A DNA stretch of 44,252 bases from an uncultured Lachnospiraceae bacterium. GTDB taxonomy: Bacteria; Bacillota; Clostridia; Lachnospirales; Lachnospiraceae. A program made the position numbers and the translations under genes. Location: contig CAJUJR010000013.1 of NCBI GenBank assembly GCA_910586605.1, forward strand, positions 1 to 44,252, in the 5' to 3' direction. Position 1 is the first letter of the stretch. Each line of letters starts with the position of its first letter. The notes under the pieces are model-generated. The model was not told the origin of the DNA and did not search any database. It saw nothing but the letters and a program-made list of their open reading frames with translations. Of the stretch, positions 34,137-42,922 are shown in pieces.

Positions 34137-34469
34137 CTATAATATATAAATTATCTCTTCCCTCATTATCTCCTCTGCCCTCGCCCGAATATTATTCATT
34201 CTCCGAACCCAAAGCATCTGATCCTGCGCTTTTAACTTTTCTGTCACTCCTTCCTGCTTTGCCATCTGCTCTACAAGCAAATCAAATCTTTCCTCTGCCT
34301 GTTCTTGTATTATAAGCAGATGTTTCTTTAGCAGCCCTGCATAAATGCCCCGTCTATGGTTCTCCAAATAAAATTTCCACATCAAACCAAATTTCCGCAA
34401 CTCTCCCTCTGGATCAGGTATTAAATTCGGAATCAGGTAATCCCCACATTTCTCATAAATTAAATTCAT
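34137..34469 (-). CDS. tnpV: TnpV-family transposon protein
   Basis: 110 residues of the TnpV family carried by Tn4451/Tn4453-like and other clostridial elements: YEKCGDYLIPNLIPDPEGEL, then FYLENHRRGIYAGLL, AEERFDLLVEQMAKQEGVTE and the characteristic ending WVRRMNNIRARAEEIMREEI. Its role is unknown. No transposase or resolvase gene is found nearby, so it is a leftover of a mobile element. Confidence 0.8.
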   Translation of the reverse strand: MNLIYEKCGDYLIPNLIPDPEGELRKFGLMWKFYLENHRRGIYAGLLKKHLLIIQEQAEERFDLLVEQMAKQEGVTEKLKAQDQMLWVRRMNNIRARAEEIMREEIIYIL

Positions 34470-34528
34470 TGTCTATTCCGCTCATTCCTTTAAAATTTAC
34501 ATTTCCTGTTGCCATCGTTTATATTCTT

Positions 34529-34930
34529 TTACCTGACCCTTTCCGACATTTCCCTTTGTCTGTTATGCACATCTATCCCTGATTCTACGTCCTCCAATCG
34601 CTGTTTCATTGTCTTTGGCGCAAGCGATTTTACAAATTCCACAAACGCCTCTCCAAGTCCCCTTGATGCTACAAACCGTTTTAATTTTTCAACTTGATCA
34701 GTAAGCATATCTATCTTTCGCTCCAAATTCAATATCCTCTTCTCATACTTTTCCAAGAGATGATTTCTTGATACCGCCTTGCTGAAAGCATCCAGTATAA
34801 TCATTTTAAAAGTTTCCGCTCTTAAATCATGTTTCAAAAGCACTTCCTTCCCACTTTTTCTTTCACTTCCGCTTCCTCAATCTGCTCTGTGAGTTGCTGT
34901 GCCTGTAACACCAGCTCTTTTTCCTGTTCG
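34529..34930 (-). pseudogene. Mobilisation (MobA/Pre-like) gene remnant, frameshifted
   Basis: From about 34930 to 34850 a leftward frame reads TCNEQEKELVLQAQQLTEQI and EEAEVKEKVGRK; then a shifted frame (from 34843) continues LLKHDLRAETFKMIILDAFS and LEKYEKRILNLERKIDML up to 34529. The first part is a coiled coil like the C-terminus of Mob/Pre relaxases, and the next helices also fit. No relaxase catalytic region is present. It could alternatively be a small coiled-coil gene using the GTG at 34843. Confidence 0.4.
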
Positions 34931-35043
34931 TTGCAAGTCCTGTTTTACATTGCCTTTTCTTTGAAAATAATATCATTTTGATATGGTTTTGTCGCTCGTT
35001 TATGTGGTTTCATAGCTGGAATATCATAATATTTTGCTATAAG

Positions 35044-35358
35044 CTAACTAAAGAGCTTCGTAATATCCTGATACCGATTCACCACCCGATAAATCCCAAC
35101 TGCCTCTTTAGCAACCTTATACAACACAACATAATCATTCCACACCACATACTTATAATCCGTCTTAAAACTCACACGTTTAAACAAATCTGCACCAATA
35201 TAAGGAAACTGCTGTATATTCTCAAACTGCCTATAAATCTCCTGGACCGTTTCTAATGCTTTATCGGCGTTATCTTCTGCAATAAATTTCTTAATTGTTT
35301 TTAAATCCTCTGCCACTACTGGATTGATTCGCAATTTCATCATATTTTTACTCTCCAA
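35044..35358 (-). CDS. ParE/RelE-family toxin
   Basis: 104 residues with the ParE/RelE fold: RINPVVAEDLKTIKKFIAED, then VQEIYRQFENIQQFPYIGAD, KYVVWNDYVVLYKVAKEAVG and IYRVVNRYQDITKLF. Members either inhibit gyrase (ParE) or cut mRNA at ribosomes (RelE); the sequence does not decide which. It overlaps its antitoxin gene by 11 nt. An intact pair such as this often stabilises mobile DNA. Confidence 0.88.
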   Translation of the reverse strand: MESKNMMKLRINPVVAEDLKTIKKFIAEDNADKALETVQEIYRQFENIQQFPYIGADLFKRVSFKTDYKYVVWNDYVVLYKVAKEAVGIYRVVNRYQDITKLFS

Positions 35359-35596
35359 CCTCAGACTTTAATTCATCCATTGTCAACCAGCCATTTCCAT
35401 CTTTAACAGCTTCCTCTGCCTCATGCAGCTTCTCCAGCAGCTTTTTTTCTGCTTTATCACGTTCATAATCCTCTATATCCATTACCACAAATCTGCCCCT
35501 GCCATTTTTAGTCAGGAACACAGGCTCTCCGATCTGACAGTTTTTCAAAACCTCATTATAATTTCTTAAATCTGATACTGGTAATATACTTGCCAT
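35348..35596 (-). CDS. Phd/YefM-family antitoxin
   Basis: 82 residues with the Phd/YefM DNA-binding front: SILPVSDLRNYNEVLKNCQI and GEPVFLTKNGRGRFVVMDIE, then a disordered toxin-binding tail. It neutralises the toxin encoded just downstream and represses the operon through its N-terminus. The start is set by GGAATGGTATATCT before the ATG, with promoter elements at 35642-35670. Confidence 0.9.
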   Translation of the reverse strand: MASILPVSDLRNYNEVLKNCQIGEPVFLTKNGRGRFVVMDIEDYERDKAEKKLLEKLHEAEEAVKDGNGWLTMDELKSEVGE

Positions 35597-35641
35597 AGAT
35601 ATACCATTCCTTTCAACTCAAACTATACTATCTCTTTTTAT

Positions 35642-35670
35642 ATTATACTCAAAAACGCTGTAATAATCAA
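35642..35670 (-). promoter_or_regulatory. Promoter of the toxin-antitoxin pair
   Basis: TTGATT (35665-35670), a 17-nt spacer and TATAAT (35642-35647) on the minus strand, about 45 nt before the antitoxin start. Confidence 0.65.
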
Positions 35671-35718
35671 CGAAATATTTTACAGCATATTGTTTATGGT
35701 TCATTTGTTATTCAATCC

Positions 35719-35877
35719 TTAACCGACTACACCGCCGTATAAGGTAAAAGGACACTCACCTTTGAATGTCCTCCCTGTGCTGCCCTCTGACAGCTTATAT
35801 TTTTTCTTAGTCAATCTAAATTTTACAACTGCAAGCATTAACTTCTGTACCATTCTTTCATAAAGTTCATTTTCCAT
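35719..35877 (-). CDS. Possible 52-residue basic protein
   Basis: Reads MENELYERMVQKLMLAVVK and FRLTKKKYKLSEGSTGRTFK, ending LYGGVVG. A GGGAG precedes the ATG by only 2 nt, so the start is weak. It is in the gap between the toxin-antitoxin pair and element B. Family not recognised; perhaps a degenerate transposon gene. Confidence 0.3.
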   Translation of the reverse strand: MENELYERMVQKLMLAVVKFRLTKKKYKLSEGSTGRTFKGECPFTLYGGVVG

Positions 35878-35898
35878 TACTCCCTTATCTATTACTCC

Positions 35899-36086
35899 GG
35901 CGGTTAAATGTCGACGAATTTTACGCAGAATAAATTTTCATCTGCAAGGCGGAAGAATGAGTTGTAGCGAGTGCTACAGCGATTGATGGTGCTAGATGTC
36001 CAGTGGACATCTGTTAAGCACGGAGCGTAGTCCAACGCAACAGATAAAAATTTAGGCAAGCAAAACGTCGGTATTTAACCACCTTA
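35899..36086. repeat. Palindromic element B, full copy
   Basis: About 188 nt with inverted ends (GGCGGTTAAATGTCGACG on the left; the right end reads CGTCGGTATTTAACCACCTTA). Inner arms pair CAGAATAAATTTTCATCTG with TGTTGCGTTGG-side sequence imperfectly, and the middle contains GTAGCGAGTGCTAC and GATGTCCAGTGGACATC hairpins. It has no gene. Parts of its ends recur at 23780-23826 and 38656-38686. Confidence 0.65.
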
Positions 36087-36118
36087 GTAATATCTACCAA
36101 TAAGCTACTATCTACAGC

Positions 36119-36174
36119 CAAAAAGGTGTAAAACCTTTCCTTAAGTTATCCTAACGAAAGATTTTACACCTTAT
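36119..36174 (-). terminator. Terminator of spoIVA
   Basis: AAGGTGTAAAA and TTTTACACCTT form the main stem, extended by CTTTC/GAAAG, followed on the minus strand by TTTTTGG. It ends 3 nt from the spoIVA stop. Confidence 0.75.
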
Positions 36175-36176
36175 CA

Positions 36177-37652
36177 TTATATAATAATACAAACCAATCC
36201 ACCATTACTGTCATTAATCACTTTTTGTATTGTTTCCTGTAGCTTTATTTGGCTCTCATCCGTCAGGCGGTTCACTTTAGTTGCCATGCCTTCTTCCACA
36301 AGCTGCTGTACCGTCTTCCCAAAAATATTGGTATCCCAGATAGATTCCTGCTTTTCTGTATTTTTGCCAGAAATATACTGGATTAAATCCTCTGCCTGCT
36401 GCTGTGTCCCGACAATCGGCGCAATTTCTGTTTCAATATTTGCCTGGATCAGGTGTACGGATGGGCTGACTGCTTTGATTTTTACCCCAAACTTATTGCC
36501 ATGCCGGATTAGTTCTGGATCGTCAATCATAATTTCATCCACGCCTGGAGTAATGACGCCATATCCTTTACGGTGCACTTCATTCCATGCATCGCTGATT
36601 TTCTCAATATCCTGCTTCTTATCAACATATTCTTTAAGCAGATGTATGAGCTGATACTCCCCGGTAATCTCCATCCCTACAAGCTCGCTTAATATCTGGT
36701 AATATTTACTGTCATCAAAAACAGTATCTATACTAACCATTCCATTTTCCATGCCGATATGCCCAATCTTAAACTGGCGTATCATCTCGCTATCCGTTGT
36801 AAAATTTTCTACTGTTACATCCCGTATCTGCGTAATCTTCCCCAAAATCTCACGTACACGTTCAATCAATTCTGCCTTAAGCCAATGCTCTTTTGGAAGC
36901 ATTTCCACCCATTTGGGCAGCCGGAATGCCACCTGCCTAACAGGGAAGGAAGAAAGAATCCGTTCCATGATCCCCTGGATATCTTCACTTCTAAGCTGGT
37001 TACAGTTTACCGCCATCGCAGACACGTTATATTCCTGGTTTATTTTATTTACCAATTCCACGGTTTCTTCACTGTATGGTTTTGCAGAATTCAGCAATAC
37101 AACAAAAGGCTTTCCAATACTTTTTAACTCCTGTATTGTCCGCGCCTCTGCTTCCCGGTATGCCTCCCTTGGGATTTCCCCAAAACTTCCATCGGTCGTA
37201 ATCACTATCCCTATTGTTGAATGGTCGTGGATTACCTTGCGCGTCCCAAATTCTGCTGCCTGTGTAAACGGCATTGCCTCTTTAGACCATGGAGTCATTA
37301 CCATCCGCTCACTGTCCTCTTCCAAAAGCCCTGCCGCTTCTTTTACAATATAGCCGACACAGTCAATCAGCCGAACCTTCACTTGGTTGTCGCCAAACAA
37401 GTTAACAGACACCGCCTCCTTTGGAATAAATTTCGGCTCTGTTGTCATAATCGTTTTTCCATCAGCAGACTGCGGTAATTCATCGGTTGCCCGCTCCCGG
37501 TCATGTTCATCTGTAATCCCCGGAAGCACCAAAAGCTCCATAAACCTTTTAATAAAGGTAGATTTCCCAGTCCTTACCGGACCACATACCCCAATATAAA
37601 ATTCCCCTTTTGTACGCTCTGCCAAATCCTTGTATACCTGAAAACTGTTCAT
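36177..37652 (-). CDS. spoIVA: Stage IV sporulation protein A, coat morphogenetic ATPase
   Basis: 491 residues, normal length. It polymerises on the forespore surface as the base of the spore coat and hydrolyses ATP. Walker A GPVRTGKST is at 24-32, with MTTEPKFIPKEAV and RLIDCVGYIVKEA nearby (the latter Walker-B-like DCVG), then the long conserved stretch SAKPYSEETVELV, and the highly conserved C-terminus IQKVINDSNGGLVCIII that contacts SpoVM. Start at 37652 has GGAGG. A sigma-E-type promoter precedes it at 37679-37706. It marks the organism as an endospore former. Confidence 0.97.
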   Translation of the reverse strand: MNSFQVYKDLAERTKGEFYIGVCGPVRTGKSTFIKRFMELLVLPGITDEHDRERATDELPQSADGKTIMTTEPKFIPKEAVSVNLFGDNQVKVRLIDCVGYIVKEAAGLLEEDSERMVMTPWSKEAMPFTQAAEFGTRKVIHDHSTIGIVITTDGSFGEIPREAYREAEARTIQELKSIGKPFVVLLNSAKPYSEETVELVNKINQEYNVSAMAVNCNQLRSEDIQGIMERILSSFPVRQVAFRLPKWVEMLPKEHWLKAELIERVREILGKITQIRDVTVENFTTDSEMIRQFKIGHIGMENGMVSIDTVFDDSKYYQILSELVGMEITGEYQLIHLLKEYVDKKQDIEKISDAWNEVHRKGYGVITPGVDEIMIDDPELIRHGNKFGVKIKAVSPSVHLIQANIETEIAPIVGTQQQAEDLIQYISGKNTEKQESIWDTNIFGKTVQQLVEEGMATKVNRLTDESQIKLQETIQKVINDSNGGLVCIII

Positions 37653-37678
37653 ATTTTACCTCCTTCACGTCCTACCTA

Positions 37679-37706
37679 ACTGTATGCAAAAAAAGGCTTA
37701 TTTATG
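37679..37706 (-). promoter_or_regulatory. spoIVA: Sigma-E-like promoter of spoIVA
   Basis: On the minus strand CATAAAT (37700-37706) and, 13 nt later, CATACAGT (37679-37686) match the mother-cell sigma-E consensus (about KMATATTT, 14 nt, CATACAHT). It lies just after the stop of the kinase gene at 37710. That matches the known sigma-E control of spoIVA. Confidence 0.7.
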
Positions 37707-37709
37707 ACT

Positions 37710-38600
37710 TCAATTTTGCCGCATCTGACAGAGCCTTAGGCTCAAGGCTATCTTTAAATGCCCTCCATCTGCCTCTGCTGTAATACTGCCTCCCATCGCC
37801 TCTGCAAACTCCCTGCAAAGGCAGAGGCCGATTCCACAACCGTTCTGCCTTGATTTATCTTCCATATAAAACCTATCAAAAATATGGCCGATATCCAACT
37901 CACCATTTATAGGGTTTGAAATGGCGATTACAGCAGTCCCACCAACCTCAATATGGAAAAAAATATCACCTGCAGAATATTTCACAGCATTTGAAATCAA
38001 GTTCTGGAAAATTCTTTTCAGCATATTTTTATCTGCATAAACCATTACTGGTTTGCCAGAGTCTTCAAAATGTGGAACAATATGTTTTTCATCAAACAAC
38101 GGCGAGTTTGCAAGAATCTGCTCACATAGTTCCCCAGCAGCATCTACATCCTGCAAATCAGGGGAACATCCCTGCGATTCCATATAAGAAATTTCAAAAA
38201 AATCATTGATTAATGTATTGCAGTACCTTGTACGCTCCAGGCAAATATCTGCCATCTCCTTTATATTTCCATCAAGGCACTCTTTTTGTATAAGCTGCAG
38301 ATACCCAATCACAGAAGTCAGAGGCGTCTTCATATCATGGGAAATATTTACAATAGAAGATTTTAACATAGCGGAAGCCTTACTTTCCTGTATCATTATC
38401 TGCTGATTCTTTTCCAGAAAACCGTTTATCTGCAATACAATTTTCTCCAGGGTTTTATCCACAAACTGAACCGATATCAGCCTGATTCCCTCTTCTTCAA
38501 GCTGTTTTAAAACAGACTTTAACTCCCGCTTTAATACAATAAATTTGACCAACAGAACCGCAAAAGCGGCAAAAAGCAATACTATCATCAATAATTCCAC
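37710..38600 (-). CDS. Sensor histidine kinase (short, one membrane helix)
   Basis: 296 residues from a GTG start (GAGGAG about 10 nt before). One N-terminal helix (about 4-22), then a linker and H box IVNISHDMKTPLTSVI with His88; N box LISNAVKYSA, G1 ISNPINGELD (degenerate) and G2 GCGIGLCLCREFAEAMGG. This size and the absent sensor domain are typical of kinases paired with BcrAB-like or lantibiotic exporters. It is the last gene of the operon regulator, ATPase, permease, kinase. Confidence 0.9.
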   Translation of the reverse strand: MELLMIVLLFAAFAVLLVKFIVLKRELKSVLKQLEEEGIRLISVQFVDKTLEKIVLQINGFLEKNQQIMIQESKASAMLKSSIVNISHDMKTPLTSVIGYLQLIQKECLDGNIKEMADICLERTRYCNTLINDFFEISYMESQGCSPDLQDVDAAGELCEQILANSPLFDEKHIVPHFEDSGKPVMVYADKNMLKRIFQNLISNAVKYSAGDIFFHIEVGGTAVIAISNPINGELDIGHIFDRFYMEDKSRQNGCGIGLCLCREFAEAMGGSITAEADGGHLKIALSLRLCQMRQN

Positions 38601-38655
38601 CGCTTTTCAACTCCTCTTGTTATTATTTATGGCAGCCTATCTATCATATTCACTC

Positions 38656-38686
38656 CGAGGATTAAATATCGACGTTTTACTTGCAT
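38656..38686. repeat. Partial copy of palindromic element B
   Basis: CGAGGATTAAATATCGACGT then TTTACTTGCAT corresponds to the end of element B (35899-36086). No second arm is visible. Confidence 0.45.
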
Positions 38687-38691
38687 ACCTT

Positions 38692-39384
38692 TTATCTAAT
38701 ATCTGCTTTACGAAATAAAAATGCCGAAGCAAAAAGAAACATTGCAATCATTGCAGCAGCCGATACTGCGCATGGAATTAACTGCCCTGCCGCTGAACTT
38801 TTAGCAAAACAAAAACAGGAAAACGTAAAGGCATCAGCATCCGTAAAGGATCGCAAAATATTACAAGAAACCAATGTATAAACCAGCGAAACCGAAATTG
38901 CACCTGCCGCTTTCCTCATTACAAAGCAAATCATCACAACACCACTTTCTACCGCCATTATCTGCAAAAATACTGTAAAAAGCCAAAAAACATTTTCCCG
39001 GCAAATCAAGGCAGCATCAAAGCCATTCACTACAGAATATCCAATAATGGTGGATACAATATAGGTAAAATGTAAAATTACAGAAACAATGCAGACGGCA
39101 ACTGCCCTTACAGCAATTACTGAAAAACGGCTATACCCAAGTTTTAACTCATTTGTTACCGTCCTGTTCCCAAAATCTGCGCCTACAAACCATGATGCCG
39201 CAACAGAAACCAGAATTACCAGTGATGTGTCGCACACAACCTCTGAAAATACCGAACCTATATCCGGCATCTTAGCTAACATCATAAAGCCATACGAAAA
39301 CCCTATCGTAGCCAATAACAATATCATTACATAAAATAAAGGAAATGTTTTAAGCTTATAAAACTCAATCTTTAGCTGGTTCAT
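38692..39384 (-). CDS. ABC-2 type transporter permease
   Basis: 230 residues from ATG 39384, which has AGGAGG about 11 nt upstream; an in-frame GTG at 39396 is too close to it. Six hydrophobic segments and the opening MNQLKIEFYKLKTFPLFYV match ABC-2 permeases of the lantibiotic-immunity/BcrB kind, with the early GADFGNRTVTNELKLGYSR motif that contacts the ATPase. The gene overlaps the ATPase stop by about 20 nt. The exported substrate is unknown; the two-component context suggests antimicrobial peptides. Confidence 0.88.
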   Translation of the reverse strand: MNQLKIEFYKLKTFPLFYVMILLLATIGFSYGFMMLAKMPDIGSVFSEVVCDTSLVILVSVAASWFVGADFGNRTVTNELKLGYSRFSVIAVRAVAVCIVSVILHFTYIVSTIIGYSVVNGFDAALICRENVFWLFTVFLQIMAVESGVVMICFVMRKAAGAISVSLVYTLVSCNILRSFTDADAFTFSCFCFAKSSAAGQLIPCAVSAAAMIAMFLFASAFLFRKADIR

Positions 39385-40303
39385 TATTCCATCCACCTCC
39401 TGTCACAGAAAGAAAATATTCTTCTATCGTCTGTTCCGAAACAGACAGCCCGCTTACCACAATGCCATGATCCATAAAAACATAGGATATCTTCTGTGGT
39501 TTATCCACAAACTCATAAACACGCATTGTATGGTCATCCATAATCCTGTAATCAGAAATCCCCAATTCCTTTTCAAGTACAGTACTACATTTTGGTAAAT
39601 TATCTGATTGAATCTGTATGTATTTTCTACATTTTGCTTCCAGATCAGTATGTGACAGTTCCTCAATCACATGCCCTTTGTGTATTATAATATAATCTGT
39701 TGCCAAAAGGTACAATTCACTTAAAATATGGCTGGAAATAAGCATTGTCACCTTATGCTCTTCGTTCAGCTTTTTCAAAAGGCTACGGAGTTGTGCAATA
39801 TTTTTCGGGTCAAGGCCGTTTATTGGTTCATCCAGAATAAGCAAGTCAGGCTTCCCAACAAGTGCAAGCGCAATACTGAGCCCCTGCTTCATTCCCATTG
39901 AGAAAGTTTTCACCTTTTTATGCCTCACTTCCTCCAGGCCAACCATCCCTAGCAACTTGCGGCATACTGACTTATCAGGATTCCCCATCAATATCCGCTG
40001 TAGTTCCAGGTTGCGGTATGCCGTATATTGGGGATAAAGCGCTGGCATTTCTATCATGCTCCCAATTCGTTTGCGCATCGGATTTATTTCTGAAAGATTT
40101 TCCTTCCCATATATGGAAAGCCTCCCTGCATCTTGGAATGCCAAACCTGTCAAAATCCGCATAAGCGTTGTTTTACCAGAACCATTTTCACCAATAAAGC
40201 CATAGATATGCCCTTTCTCCATTACTATGTTTACATTTTCAAGTACATTGAAGCTGCCATATGATTTCGTAAGATTTGCAACTTCAAGGATTGCATTTTC
40301 CAT
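39365..40303 (-). CDS. ABC transporter ATP-binding protein (BcrA-type)
   Basis: 312 residues from ATG 40303 (GGCGGTGG upstream); the reading frame is open further but has no site. Walker A GENGSGKTT, Q-loop MIEMPALYPQ, signature FSMGMKQGLSIA, Walker B LLILDEPINGLDP and the switch His in ISSHILSE are all present. NGLDPKN and the C-terminal domain (about 220-300) are typical of the BcrA/drug-exporter subfamily. It powers the ABC-2 permease encoded downstream. Confidence 0.93.
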   Translation of the reverse strand: MENAILEVANLTKSYGSFNVLENVNIVMEKGHIYGFIGENGSGKTTLMRILTGLAFQDAGRLSIYGKENLSEINPMRKRIGSMIEMPALYPQYTAYRNLELQRILMGNPDKSVCRKLLGMVGLEEVRHKKVKTFSMGMKQGLSIALALVGKPDLLILDEPINGLDPKNIAQLRSLLKKLNEEHKVTMLISSHILSELYLLATDYIIIHKGHVIEELSHTDLEAKCRKYIQIQSDNLPKCSTVLEKELGISDYRIMDDHTMRVYEFVDKPQKISYVFMDHGIVVSGLSVSEQTIEEYFLSVTGGGWNNEPAKD

Positions 40304-40385
40304 TAATACCACCGCCTTTCCTGCCAAAATTATATAGCGCAAGGATTAAGCAATTCTTCATAAAACCTAAAGAAAAGCTAAAGAT

Positions 40386-41054
40386 TCAGACGGAAAGCCG
40401 GTATCCCATTCCATAGACTGTTTCAATATATTTTTTTTCGGTATACTGCGCAATTTTCTTCCTCAAGTTGCTGATATGGACATTCATGGTATTATCTTCA
40501 CTTAAATACTCCTCGCCTGTCACACTTTCAAAAAGATTCCTCTTAGAAAATATCTTTTGGGGGTTTAATGCTAAGAGCTCAAGAATTGTATATTCCGTAA
40601 CTGTAAAATAAATTTCATTGCCGCTTATAAATACTCTTTTAGACCCTGTGTTAATTAAAATTTCCCCGATAGCAACCTCTTTGCTTTCATCTGATGATGT
40701 CCTTCTAAGTACAGCCCGGATCCGAAGCGTCACCTCATCCACATCAAATGGTTTAGTAATATAATCATCCGCACCCAGCCGAAACAGCTCAATACGGTTG
40801 TGTGTCTCGCTTTTTGCTGATAAAATAATGACCGGAGTACTTTTTGTCTTCCGCAGTTCACGGATAATGTCCTCTCCCGTTTTTCCAGGCAGCATCAAAT
40901 CCATAAGGATTAGGCTGTAATCCTCCTGCAAGGCCATAGAAATCCCATCTTGGCCAGTAAAGGCGCTTTCCGTATCATAACCTGCCTTTCCCAATATACT
41001 TTCCATCAAACGGCTAATCGTCACATCATCTTCTATTATCAGTATTTTTTGCAA
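40386..41054 (-). CDS. OmpR-type response regulator
   Basis: 222 residues from TTG 41054, with AGGAGGC 7 nt before; the frame is open to 41111 but lacks a site there. Acidic EDD (8-10), Asp52 (LILMDLMLPGKTG), Thr/Ser in VIILSAKS and Lys in DYITKPFD, then winged helix with FSKRNLFESVTGEEYLSEDN and ETVYGMGYRLSV at the end. It is the first gene of the operon and probably activates it. Confidence 0.94.
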   Translation of the reverse strand: MQKILIIEDDVTISRLMESILGKAGYDTESAFTGQDGISMALQEDYSLILMDLMLPGKTGEDIIRELRKTKSTPVIILSAKSETHNRIELFRLGADDYITKPFDVDEVTLRIRAVLRRTSSDESKEVAIGEILINTGSKRVFISGNEIYFTVTEYTILELLALNPQKIFSKRNLFESVTGEEYLSEDNTMNVHISNLRKKIAQYTEKKYIETVYGMGYRLSV

Positions 41055-41138
41055 ATTCAAGCCTCCTAACTGCATTATCCACCAAACGGCTGATTGCCAC
41101 ATCATTACCATTTTAACCCTTTCCCCATACTACTTCAT

Positions 41139-41335
41139 TGCTATTTACAGCCAATTATAGCAAAAATCCCCTCCTTTCGCCAGCAAGTGGGCTTGGGTGT
41201 GTTTGAAAATTGCTTTTAGCATTCAAAAGCTAATTGTATCATCAACACGCCCTGATAACATAAAAGGCCTTCTATGGTTTTTCTGCAACCATTTACAGCC
41301 AACCGTAGCAAAATTATGCTATGATTGGCTGTAAA
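41139..41335. repeat. Dispersed repeat D in the region upstream of the regulator
   Basis: The motif TTTACAGCCAA..GTAGC occurs at about 41139-41164 and again as a hairpin, TTTACAGCCAACCGTAGCA with TGCTATGATTGGCTGTAAA (41292-41335). Similar pieces are at 36110-36119 and 44203-44226. A degenerate copy of element C (about 41209-41260, GTGTGTTTGAAAATTGC) lies between the two. No gene is seen in 41055-41384. Confidence 0.5.
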
Positions 41336-41384
41336 CAGCGACATTTTCCACCATAGAAGACCGCTAAAACACCAGTACTATCTA

Positions 41385-42053
41385 TTATCCCCATAAATCA
41401 TACTTGTTGCTTACAGACGAATAAATATCCCCAAAAGAATTGTATTGGCTGGAATAGCTTTCTGCATTTGCAGCAGCATTGGAGGATACCCTATCTGCCA
41501 GGACTGCTAACTTTGCTGCAAATAAATTTGATGGTCCAAATGCTTTTTCTAGGCTATCTATATCAGAGGCCCTTAATTTCTCCTTATCCAGGACCATAGT
41601 GCCATCCTTTGCAAAAGTAATACCAATTTTTTCCAGTGCATCCTTATTTTCAACGGCTGCCTCCTGAAGCATCTGCCAGTAATACCTGTCTATTGTTGAG
41701 GAAGAAGACTGCAATGCATTCAGCGTATTATTAAAACTTTCTGCCAAAGCTTCTACGGCATCATAAATTTCTTTATTATCTTTGCTTTCTTTCGCCTTAT
41801 CAAAAAGAGTATCTTTTTCCGGCAGGAAAAGCCCTGCATTTTTAAATAAAGCGTCAGCCTGCTTTTCCATTTTCTCATAGTTGCTCTTCTTAACAGGGTC
41901 AGCTATGCTTCCGGCCTTATCCAAGGCTCCCAGCAAACCTCCAGCCATTGGGCTGTTTCCCTGGTTAACATAGTCTAACAAAGACTTCCCAGTAAGCATA
42001 ATTCCACCCTTATTCGCTGTATTATTCAGCATCTGTGTTGTTATTCTCATCAT
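41385..42053 (-). CDS. Conserved-looking protein of unknown function
   Basis: 222 residues from ATG 42053 (AAGGAAG 8 nt before); the longer frame to 42161 is not supported. It opens MMRITTQMLNNTANKGGIML, a start reminiscent of flagellar hook-associated proteins, then TGKSLLDYVNQGNSPMAGGL and a mostly helical, charged body with NTLNALQSSSSTIDRYYWQM. There is no signal peptide or membrane helix. Two leftward genes with coiled coils precede it. I recognise no named family. Confidence 0.6.
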   Translation of the reverse strand: MMRITTQMLNNTANKGGIMLTGKSLLDYVNQGNSPMAGGLLGALDKAGSIADPVKKSNYEKMEKQADALFKNAGLFLPEKDTLFDKAKESKDNKEIYDAVEALAESFNNTLNALQSSSSTIDRYYWQMLQEAAVENKDALEKIGITFAKDGTMVLDKEKLRASDIDSLEKAFGPSNLFAAKLAVLADRVSSNAAANAESYSSQYNSFGDIYSSVSNKYDLWG

Positions 42054-42268
42054 ATTTTTGTACTTCCTTTCTTTTTTATATAGAAAACTGCTAAAGCAGC
42101 TAACTATTCTATAACACACTCTAGCAAAAAAACCTCTGGCTTTTTTGTAGTATACCACCACAATTACAGCAATTTCCTACCACTTTAAAAGACGGCTGTT
42201 TTCCAATTACAATCCATCCATTGAAAACAGTCGCCTTCCTTGGCTTCCATATTTTAAAATTTAATTTC

Positions 42269-42922
42269 TTAAATCCGCATATCAAACCCCTGGTACATTC
42301 GTTTTTCTTCTTCAGCCGCTTTTTCCATCTGTCGGAGCTGCTGCAGCCCCTTTTCTGTCTGTACCTGTAATTTTTCCAATTCATCAGCAGGCTCAGCTGC
42401 TGCCGCTTCTTGTAATTCTTCTGTATATTCTTCAAGCGATTCCAGGGATTCTTCCGTCATTTCCTCTGTTAATTCCTCTGCAAGCTCTTTCAGTTCCTCC
42501 ATTTCTTCCGTTAGGACGCCGTCTTTTTCCCCATCCGCCCCAAGCGCTTCTTCGGCCATATCTTCCAGCCTCTCTTCGGCAGTTTTTGGTTCGAGCTTCT
42601 CTGCTTCCTCTGCAATCTTTTCTCCAATTTCCTTTGCTTCATCCAACAGATGCCAAAGCTGTTCATTATTATACTGCTCTTTTGCCGCTGTAATCTGGTC
42701 TTCATACTCCTGAAGCGTATTCAGTTTCCTCGCTATCCCTTCCAGGCTGTCACTTTCCGTTTCCTTTAACTGTTCCTTTTTCTCTTCCCAATAGGCAATC
42801 TGGTTATTGCACTTTTCCTGGCGTTCCAGCCTCTCCTGCGTGCTTTTTAACCCACGTTTCCAAAGCATCCCCTGGTTTCCCACAAATAAGGAATGTGTTC
42901 CTGTTACATTGCTGACATTCAT
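42269..42922 (-). CDS. Acidic coiled-coil protein of unknown function
   Basis: 217 residues. The start MNVSNVTGTHSLFVGNQGML is followed by an almost continuous coiled coil, strongly acidic (LTEEMEELKELAEELTEEMT and a run of Glu). Ends MYQGFDMRI. No catalytic motif. Its start overlaps the stop of the 42919-43344 gene by 4 nt, so the two are translationally coupled. The gene at 41385-42053 is 215 nt further on. The three may act together. Confidence 0.6.
   Translation of the reverse strand: MNVSNVTGTHSLFVGNQGMLWKRGLKSTQERLERQEKCNNQIAYWEEKKEQLKETESDSLEGIARKLNTLQEYEDQITAAKEQYNNEQLWHLLDEAKEIGEKIAEEAEKLEPKTAEERLEDMAEEALGADGEKDGVLTEEMEELKELAEELTEEMTEESLESLEEYTEELQEAAAAEPADELEKLQVQTEKGLQQLRQMEKAAEEEKRMYQGFDMRI

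Noticed and set aside
36751..37353. 200-codon rightward frame
   Set aside because: Antisense to spoIVA, which has complete family motifs.
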